From NCBI GenBank assembly GCA_015662065.1, contig DQUX01000397.1, forward strand, positions 1 through 7,696: a stretch of 7,696 nucleotides of DNA. Reading direction: 5' to 3'. Every line of letters begins with the position of its first letter. Position 1 is the stretch's first letter. A program made the position numbers and the translations under genes. The notes below the pieces were generated by a model. It made no database searches and was not told where the DNA came from. It worked only from the letters and a program-made list of their open reading frames with translations. Of the stretch, positions 1 to 4,309 are shown in pieces. The DNA is from Anaerolineales bacterium (lineage in GTDB: Bacteria; Chloroflexota; Anaerolineae; B4-G1; DUEL01).

Positions 1-129
1 CGGGTTGCCTTCAATAACTTCAAAGCCACCAACCAGGCCATTCGCAAGGCCATCGAGGGGCGACCCACGCTGGCGCAACTGTTCAACGAGAAGGCCGCCG
101 CCCGTCACCCGTTCCGATACGCGCCGTAG
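1..129 (+). CDS. C-terminal end of an unrecognised protein (5' truncated)
   Basis: Frame 1 is open from the first base of the window to a TAG at 127-129 and gives 42 residues. The tail is basic and mostly helical in character (NNFKATNQAIRKAI, then LAQLFNEKAAARHPFRYAP). The codons are GC-rich at third positions, as in the neighbouring genes, and the frame ends just before a hairpin and the tat promoter, which supports a real gene end. I do not recognise the family from so short a piece and give no function. The 5' part lies outside the window. Confidence 0.6.
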   Translation, partial: RVAFNNFKATNQAIRKAIEGRPTLAQLFNEKAAARHPFRYAP

Positions 130-161
130 GGTGCAGGCATCTCGAGCCGGGGCGGTAGGGG

Positions 162-190
162 GGCAGATGTTGTTCTCTGCCGTCCTTCTT
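162..190 (+). terminator. Possible weak intrinsic terminator after the first gene
   Basis: GGCAGA (162-167) and TCTGCC (176-181) form a perfect 6-bp stem with an 8-nt loop, followed by a pyrimidine-rich GTCCTTCTTT (182-191) that is only partly T. It sits 32 bp after the stop of the partial gene and upstream of the tat promoter, which is where a terminator would be expected. The stem is short and the U-tract is interrupted, so this is tentative. Confidence 0.35.
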
Positions 191-217
191 TGGGGGTGGA
201 TGACGGGATAGGCTGCG

Positions 218-245
218 TTGCATTTGAGTGACGTAGTGGTATAAT
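218..245 (+). promoter_or_regulatory. Sigma-70 type promoter of the tat operon
   Basis: A -35 like TTGCAT (218-223) is followed by a 16-bp spacer and a perfect TATAAT (240-245). TG at 237-238 gives an extended -10 (TGGTATAAT). The start of transcription should fall near 251-253, about 46 nt ahead of tatA. The extended -10 probably compensates for the imperfect -35 box. Confidence 0.75.
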
Positions 246-253
246 CCCTCATG

Positions 254-273
254 CCGCGCTGGTTTGGGCGCGG
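254..273 (+). promoter_or_regulatory. Stem-loop in the tat operon leader
   Basis: CCGCGC (254-259) and GCGCGG (268-273) form a perfect 6-bp GC stem with an 8-nt loop immediately after the predicted transcription start. It ends 14 nt before the tatA ribosome binding site. It may only stabilise the 5' end of the mRNA. No riboswitch or known leader motif is recognised, and no T-tract follows, so it is not a terminator. Confidence 0.4.
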
Positions 274-297
274 AGATTCTACGGTGTGAGGTGAAAG

Positions 298-489
298 ATG
301 TTCCGTAATTTCGGTGTTCCGGAGCTTCTGGTCATCCTGGCAATCGTCATCATCCTGTTCGGCGTCGGTCGGTTGGGGAGGATTGGGGCCGAGCTGGGAA
401 AGGGCATCCGGAACTTCCGGCAGGCCCTCTCCGGGGGAGAGGGGGAGGAAGAGGCCGAGGAAGCTCCGGTGTCTGGAGAACAGGTCTAA
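298..489 (+). CDS. tatA: Twin-arginine translocase subunit TatA
   Basis: This is a 63-residue TatA protein, the subunit that oligomerises at the TatBC receptor to form the passage for folded, cofactor-loaded proteins with RR signal peptides across the cytoplasmic membrane. A short periplasmic N-terminus is followed by one hydrophobic helix (about residues 8-21), the FG hinge (F21-G22), and a basic amphipathic helix (about 24-44, including LGKGIRNFRQAL). The tail is acidic (GEGEEEAEEA), as in many TatA proteins. The start ATG at 298 has GAGGTG at 288-293 four bases upstream. The FG hinge without a GP motif distinguishes it from the next gene. It is first in a tatA-tatB-tatC operon behind the promoter at 218-245. 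Confidence 0.95.
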   Translation: MFRNFGVPELLVILAIVIILFGVGRLGRIGAELGKGIRNFRQALSGGEGEEEAEEAPVSGEQV

Positions 490-534
490 GGCGGTGGAAA
501 GGGCCGTCGCGCCAGCCTGTGGAAGAGGGCGCTG

Positions 535-900
535 ATGGATTTCTTCAACGTCGGTACGAGCGAACTGGTCTTCCTCCTCCTGCTCGCCATCCTGTTGGTG
601 GGTCCGAAGCGGGCGGTGGAGCTGGTGCAGCAAGTGAGGCGGCTGGCAGCCCGCTTGCAGCGGGAGTGGGCCGCCGTCCAGCGGGATGTACTGACGGAGG
701 TGCAGTTGCTCAAGCAAGAGACCCTGGCGGCGGCCGGGCCGGCCTTGCAGGAGGACCTGCAGCGGATAGCGGAGGAGACGAAGGCGCTCGAGCGGGAGGT
801 GGTGGCGACTGGAGAGGCAGGCCGTCTACAGGTACCGGGAGGGGGAGTGGTCGTCTCGTCTCCTGAGACGTTGGGGCCTGGTGAAGACAAGGCGGGATGA
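535..900 (+). CDS. tatB: Twin-arginine translocase subunit TatB (TatA/B family)
   Basis: This 121-residue TatA/B family protein has one N-terminal membrane helix (about residues 8-22) containing E10, a glycine-proline hinge (G23-P24, LLVGPKRAVEL), and then a long charged amphipathic and coiled-coil-like helix (about 26-90). The polar membrane Glu near position 8-10, the GP hinge in place of the FG of TatA, and the longer helical domain are TatB traits. TatB pairs with TatC to form the signal-peptide receptor. The ATG at 535 has AGAGGG at 524-529 with 5-nt spacing. The stop TGA (898-900) overlaps the tatC start in an ATGA arrangement, so the two are translationally coupled. The C-terminal 30 residues are low-complexity and probably disordered. 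It could be named a second TatA, but position and hinge favour TatB. Confidence 0.85.
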   Translation: MDFFNVGTSELVFLLLLAILLVGPKRAVELVQQVRRLAARLQREWAAVQRDVLTEVQLLKQETLAAAGPALQEDLQRIAEETKALEREVVATGEAGRLQVPGGGVVVSSPETLGPGEDKAG

Positions 901-1610
901 GCGAAGAGGCCGGTCAGACGATTCTGGAGCACATCGAGGAGCTGCGTCGCCGACTGTTCCGGGCGTTGTTGGCGTTGGCGGCGGGGGCGCTGGTGAGCGC
1001 CGTCTTCGCCCAGCAATTGTTGGAGTGGCTCGCCCGCCCCGTCGGCGGGTTGGAGAATCTGGAGGCCATCGAGGTCACCGAGAACGTCGGGGTCTTTATG
1101 CAGGCCGTCCTCCTCGGCGGTGCCATCCTGGCGATGCCGGTCATCCTCTACCAGTTGTGGCAGTTCATTTCCCCGGGCCTCCTCCCCTATGAACGCCGCT
1201 ATGTCTATCTGCTGGTCCCCTTTGCCACGGTTCTTTTCCTGAGCGGCGTATTTTTCGCCTACTTCGTCATGCTCCCGGCGGCGATCCCTTTCCTCCTCGG
1301 CTTCATTTCCATCCCCACCCGCCCGCGGCCGGCCAACTATATCTCATTCATCACCAACCTGATGTTCTGGGTAGGGCTCAGCTTCGAGACCCCTCTGCTG
1401 GTTTTCTTCCTGGCCAAGGTGCAGGTGGTTGACTACCGGATGCTGGCCCGTAACTGGCGGGTAGCGCTCTTCTTGATCGCCGTGCTGGCGGCGGTGGTGA
1501 CCCCCACGCCTGATCCGGTCAACATGGGGCTGGTGATGCTCCCCCTGACCCTGCTCTACGGCCTGAGCATTCTCCTGGCGCGCATCGCCTACCGGCCGCC
1601 GGAAGAGTAG
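897..1610 (+). CDS. tatC: Twin-arginine translocase receptor subunit TatC
   Basis: This 237-residue, six-helix membrane protein is the core of the Tat translocase, binding the twin-arginine signal peptide together with TatB. The family landmarks are visible: the cytoplasmic N-terminal HIEELRRRL (residues 12-20), the first-loop region TENVGVFMQ (61-69), the LYQLWQFISPGLLPYERR signature (84-101) with the conserved Glu of the signal-binding loop at E99, GLSFETP (160-166), and the TPTPDPVN segment (202-209), equivalent to the conserved TPPD region before the last helices. The length is normal for the family (about 240-260). The ATG at 897 overlaps the tatB stop. A complete TatABC set suggests this organism exports folded redox enzymes, although none is encoded in the window. 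Confidence 0.97.
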   Translation: MSEEAGQTILEHIEELRRRLFRALLALAAGALVSAVFAQQLLEWLARPVGGLENLEAIEVTENVGVFMQAVLLGGAILAMPVILYQLWQFISPGLLPYERRYVYLLVPFATVLFLSGVFFAYFVMLPAAIPFLLGFISIPTRPRPANYISFITNLMFWVGLSFETPLLVFFLAKVQVVDYRMLARNWRVALFLIAVLAAVVTPTPDPVNMGLVMLPLTLLYGLSILLARIAYRPPEE

Positions 1611-1621
1611 GCGGAGGGATA

Positions 1622-1657
1622 GGCGACCACGGAGGGTCGGGCGACCACAGAGGGTCG
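1622..1657. repeat. Tandem 18-bp direct repeat, two copies, one mismatch
   Basis: GGCGACCACGGAGGGTCG (1622-1639) is followed without gap by GGCGACCACAGAGGGTCG (1640-1657). The copies differ only at one position (G1631 versus A1649). The second copy also forms part of a palindrome (see the next feature). It lies in the gap between tatC and the DUF4062-like gene. The sequence type looks like a dispersed intergenic repeat of GC-rich bacteria, but other copies cannot be seen here. Confidence 0.85.
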
Positions 1658-1690
1658 CCCGTACGTTGGGGCGGGCTGCCGTGCCCGCCC
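1639..1690. repeat. Two consecutive perfect 8-bp palindromic hairpins
   Basis: The first hairpin is GGGCGACC (1639-1646) paired with GGTCGCCC (1653-1660), with a 6-nt loop. The second is GGGCGGGC (1669-1676) paired with GCCCGCCC (1683-1690), also with a 6-nt loop. Eight bases separate them. Neither has a T-tract, so intrinsic termination is unlikely. They could stabilise the upstream tat mRNA 3' end or attenuate read-through into the next genes. They resemble short palindromic intergenic repeats (REP-like). The arrangement argues that nothing upstream of 1691 is coding, which bears on the start chosen for the following gene. Confidence 0.75.
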
Positions 1691-1710
1691 GGCCGACGGG
1701 GGGCTGTGCG

Positions 1711-2256
1711 ATGCCTCCGATTCGCCTGTACGTGAGCAGTAGCCCTGAGCTGGCCCCAGAGCGAGAGGCGCTGGGGCGCGCCGTCGCTTCGCTGCCGGTC
1801 TCCATCGGGTGGGAGATCCACCACACCCCTGCACCCGGCGAGCCCGTCGGGGAAGTCCTTCCCTTCGTCGCCTCCTGCGACCTGTATGTGGCCATCCTGG
1901 GGGCGGACTTCGCCGCGCCGATGGGGAGCGAGTGGCAGCGGGCGATGGAGGGGGAGCGGTACGTGCTGGCCTTCTACAGAGAGGGCCTCCATTCCCCTTC
2001 CGCTCAGTGGGTGCTCCAGCAGCGGCAGGTGGAGTGGGAGCCCTTCACCTCGGTGGGGGACCTAGAGGGATTGCTGGTCCGTCGGCTGGCCCGCGTCCTT
2101 TTGGACCGGGGGGAGCGTCTGGGGCTTCACCTGGAGGATGTCGAGGGGCTCCTGGCCCTGCTGGCCGAGGAGGGGGAGAGGCCCGACGAGCCCGACCGCC
2201 GCCGTGGGGCGGGGCGCTCCGGGGTGATCCTCGGTCGAGAGGGCCCCGCCCGGTGA
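1711..2256 (+). CDS. Small DUF4062-like protein, function unknown
   Basis: This 181-residue protein carries the N-terminal pattern of DUF4062 proteins: a first beta strand with IRLYVSSSPEL (residues 4-14), an ER motif (E17-R18), a strand and helix containing GEVLPFVASCDLYVAILG (residues 47-64, C56-D57-L58-Y59 then G64), and an MGSEWQRAME segment (71-80) followed by YVLAFYRE. DUF4062 has a Rossmann/TIR-like layout and usually sits at the N-terminus of larger NACHT or TPR proteins. Here it stands alone with a helical tail (120-155) and a disordered basic C-terminus. I chose the ATG at 1711 because the earlier in-frame ATG at 1666 lies inside the palindromic repeat and translates to low-complexity sequence. 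The ribosome binding site is weak (a G6 run at 1698-1703). No promoter is visible, and it may be transcribed from the tat operon. Enzymatic activity is unknown. Confidence 0.75.
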   Translation: MPPIRLYVSSSPELAPEREALGRAVASLPVSIGWEIHHTPAPGEPVGEVLPFVASCDLYVAILGADFAAPMGSEWQRAMEGERYVLAFYREGLHSPSAQWVLQQRQVEWEPFTSVGDLEGLLVRRLARVLLDRGERLGLHLEDVEGLLALLAEEGERPDEPDRRRGAGRSGVILGREGPAR

Positions 2257-2266
2257 GAGGTGCTGA

Positions 2267-3379
2267 ATGTCTATGGTCTCCGTCGTTGCCTGCAGGTCCT
2301 ACGACCCGGCTGCGGTCCGTCGGGCGGTGAGGGCTGTGCTTGCCCCACTGGGCGGAATCGGCCGTTTCGTCCGGCCCGGGATGCAGGTGCTTCTGAAGCC
2401 CAACCTGCTGACCGCCACCGACCCGGAGCGGGCTGTCACCACCCATCCGGCGGTCGTGGGGGCGGTGGCGGCGCTGGTGCGGGAGGCGGGCGGGGAGGTC
2501 TGGATCGGCGATTCCCCCGCCAGCCCTGGGGAGAGCCGCCCTCGGTTCTGGCGCGGGAGCGGAATGGCCGACGTGGCGGCGCAGACAGGCGCGCGGCTGA
2601 TCCCCTTCGACGGGGTGGTGTGGAAGCGTCTGAACAGCAACGACTACTTCATCGCCCGGCCGGTCCTCGAGGCCGACCTGGTGATCGATCTCCCCAAGCT
2701 GAAGACCCACGTTCTCACCCTCTACACGGGGGCGGTGAAGAACCTCTTCGGCGCTATCCCCGGCACCCGCAAGCGGGAGGTGCACCTGCGGTCCCCGGGG
2801 GTGCAGGACTTCAGCCGGGCGTTGGTTGACGTCTTGGAGCTGGTCCGGCCGGGGCTGACGATTATGGACGGGGTGCTGGGTCAGGAGGGGGACGGGCCGG
2901 GAGTGGGAGGCACCCCCCATAGGTACGGGTGTCTGGCGGCTTCGACGGACCCGGTGGCGTTGGATGCGGTGGTCGCCGGGGCGATGGGGTATCGGTCCGG
3001 CGAGGTACTTCACCTGGCGGAGGCGGGGGCGCGGGGGTTGGGGGAGGCCAACCCCGAAGCGGTACGGGTGGAGGGGGAGCGGCGGGCACTGGATTTCGGG
3101 GAGCTTCGTCTCCCGAGAGCGCGCTGGTACTTCCGTATCCCTGGTTGGGTGGGGGTTCCGTTGCGCCGGGCGACCCGGTTGCGACCACGGCTGGTCGCCT
3201 CCGCCTGCGTCGGCTGCGGCCGCTGCGCCGAGGTCTGCCCGTGCGAGGCCATCACGCCGGGGAAGCCCCTCCGCTTCGACCTGGAGCGGTGTGTCGGTTG
3301 CCTCTGCTGCGCCGAGGTCTGCCCGCAGGGAGCCATCGAGCCCCGGCGGAACCTCCTTGCCCGACTGATAGGAATCTGA
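2267..3379 (+). CDS. DUF362 family protein with C-terminal 2x[4Fe-4S] ferredoxin domain
   Basis: This 370-residue cytoplasmic iron-sulfur protein has the DUF362 domain at about residues 5-245. Its hallmark blocks are VLLKPNLL (41-48), TTHPAVVGAV (58-67), WIGDSPASPGE (79-89), LPKLKTHVLTLYTGAVKNLFGAIPG (142-166, split here for reference: KLKTH 144-148, KNLFG 158-162), and MDGVLGQEGDGPGVGG (200-215). A linker leads to two tandem clusters: C314, C317, C320, C324 and C342, C345, C348, C352, each CxxCxxCxxxCP. Extra cysteines occur at C326 and C347. The family is widespread, redox-associated and has no agreed reaction, so none is assigned. The start has AGAGGTG at 2256-2262 with 4-nt spacing, and begins 10 bp after the DUF4062-like stop, so the two genes are probably cotranscribed. 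An alternative ATG is two codons downstream. Confidence 0.92.
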   Translation: MSMVSVVACRSYDPAAVRRAVRAVLAPLGGIGRFVRPGMQVLLKPNLLTATDPERAVTTHPAVVGAVAALVREAGGEVWIGDSPASPGESRPRFWRGSGMADVAAQTGARLIPFDGVVWKRLNSNDYFIARPVLEADLVIDLPKLKTHVLTLYTGAVKNLFGAIPGTRKREVHLRSPGVQDFSRALVDVLELVRPGLTIMDGVLGQEGDGPGVGGTPHRYGCLAASTDPVALDAVVAGAMGYRSGEVLHLAEAGARGLGEANPEAVRVEGERRALDFGELRLPRARWYFRIPGWVGVPLRRATRLRPRLVASACVGCGRCAEVCPCEAITPGKPLRFDLERCVGCLCCAEVCPQGAIEPRRNLLARLIGI

Positions 3380-3380
3380 G

Positions 3381-3437
3381 AAAGAGGACGCGGAGTTTCG
3401 CGGAGTTCCTCGAGCTCCTCGGTGCTCTGTGGTGTTT
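3381..3437. repeat. Repeat-like sequence at the convergent gene junction
   Basis: The 66-bp gap between the DUF362 gene and the oppositely oriented permease gene holds two copies of CGCGGAG (3389-3395 and 3399-3405). It also holds a short hairpin, GGAGTTC (3402-3408) with GAGCTCC (3412-3418), having one G-U pair and a 3-nt loop, and ends in CTCTGTGGT (3425-3433). On the minus strand the sequence ends in a pyrimidine-rich CCTCTTTCTC, which could assist termination after the permease gene. It looks like a degenerate dispersed intergenic repeat. Neither the terminator role nor the repeat family is certain. Confidence 0.4.
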
Positions 3438-3445
3438 CGTGCGCG

Positions 3446-4309
3446 TCAGTGGTGGGTCTCCCGGTCGAAGAGGCCCCGCTCCCGCGCCACGTGCTCGCAC
3501 CAGCGGAACAGCCCCAGCCCAACCCCGGCGGTGACTCCGGTGATGCCGGCCAGGATGACCAGGAGTTGGCCGTTGCTCAGCGATCCCAGAAAACTGAATT
3601 CGGCCGCCGTCTCCGCCAGCAGGGCCCGCCGGACCAGTTCCAGCCAGTAGGTGAGGGGCATCACGTAGCCCAGGGGCTGCAGGAAGCGGGGCAGGAGGGT
3701 GAGGGGGAAAATGGCGCCGCTGAAAAGGTAGAGGGCCCCCGCCACAGCCTCCCCCATCATCCAGGCGTGGCGGGCGGTGCGGAGGGTGATGCCGGCCAGG
3801 ACGAGGCCCAGGAAGGCCAGCGCCGGCAGCCCCAGCCCCATCGCCGCTACCAGCAGCGGCCAGTCCACCGCCTCCACGCGGAGGGGGATGTGGAGGAACA
3901 GCACCCCGAAGAGCAGGGTGATGAGCACCGAGAGCGTGCCGGTGAGCAGCCGCGCCATCGCCCGGCCCATCAGGTAGGGGACCATCCGTACCGGCGAGGC
4001 GTAGAGGTACTTCAGGGTCTGGTAATGCTCCCGGTCGTCGATGACCGCCCAACTGACCCCCATCAGCACGCTGCCGACGTAGATGTAGAACCCGTTCCCC
4101 AGGAAGATGTAGGCGAACATAGGGTCGCCGGTCCGTCCGCCGCCGCTGACCACCGTGTACATCAGCACCAGGATCATCGCCCCGGCCACCGGTTTGACGA
4201 TGGAGTAGACGGTGAAGAGAAAGGGATCGGTCCAGTTGGACTCGATCTGCCAGCCCAGCCAGGTGGCCGTGCGGAAGGACCGCAGGGCTTCCTTGAATGT
4301 CGTCACCAT
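3446..4309 (-). CDS. ABC-2 type transporter permease (orphan)
   Basis: This 287-residue integral membrane protein of the ABC-2 permease family would form the membrane channel of an exporter for drugs, lipids, polysaccharide or similar cargo. An N-terminal amphipathic segment (MVTTFKEALRSFRTATWLGWQ) is followed by about six hydrophobic helices (roughly 37-55, 67-90, 115-140, 150-175, 183-205, 246-270). The conserved region before the last helix, YLFSGAIFPLTLLPRFLQP (194-212) then LTYWLELVRRALL (219-231), is typical of the family. The ATG at 4309-4307 overlaps the stop of the nucleotidase gene (ATGGTGA), which indicates translational coupling. A GGGGG run at 4319-4315 may serve as ribosome binding site. 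An in-frame extension to 4384 exists but is Pro/Gly/Arg-rich and lies over the nucleotidase 3' end, so I rejected it. No ATP-binding subunit is in the window. Its substrate is unknown. Confidence 0.88.
   Translation of the reverse strand: MVTTFKEALRSFRTATWLGWQIESNWTDPFLFTVYSIVKPVAGAMILVLMYTVVSGGGRTGDPMFAYIFLGNGFYIYVGSVLMGVSWAVIDDREHYQTLKYLYASPVRMVPYLMGRAMARLLTGTLSVLITLLFGVLFLHIPLRVEAVDWPLLVAAMGLGLPALAFLGLVLAGITLRTARHAWMMGEAVAGALYLFSGAIFPLTLLPRFLQPLGYVMPLTYWLELVRRALLAETAAEFSFLGSLSNGQLLVILAGITGVTAGVGLGLFRWCEHVARERGLFDRETHH

Noticed and set aside
5..211. 68-codon frame at the window start
   Set aside because: It runs across the end of the partial gene and the hairpin in a different frame, and has Arg/Pro/Ser shadow composition.
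1622..1690. CRISPR array
   Set aside because: There are only two directly adjacent 18-bp copies with no spacers and no cas genes.
1666..1710. Upstream start for the DUF4062-like gene
   Set aside because: The extra 15 codons lie in the palindromic repeat and do not resemble the family N-terminus, which begins with the strand at 1711 onward.
2045..3013. 322-codon minus-strand frame opposite the DUF4062-like and DUF362 genes
   Set aside because: It is Pro/Arg/His-rich low-complexity sequence spanning two well-supported genes on the other strand, with no recognisable motif.
1711..3379. A new defence or signalling system built from the DUF4062-like and DUF362 proteins
   Set aside because: The window shows only adjacency. 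There is no nuclease, cyclase, STAND ATPase or toxin-like partner, and no mobile-element context, so it is kept as a question and not called a system.
3252..4052. 266-codon minus-strand frame overlapping the permease in another frame
   Set aside because: Composition is Gly/Ala/Pro/Arg/His biased. The overlapping permease frame has clear membrane helices and family motifs.
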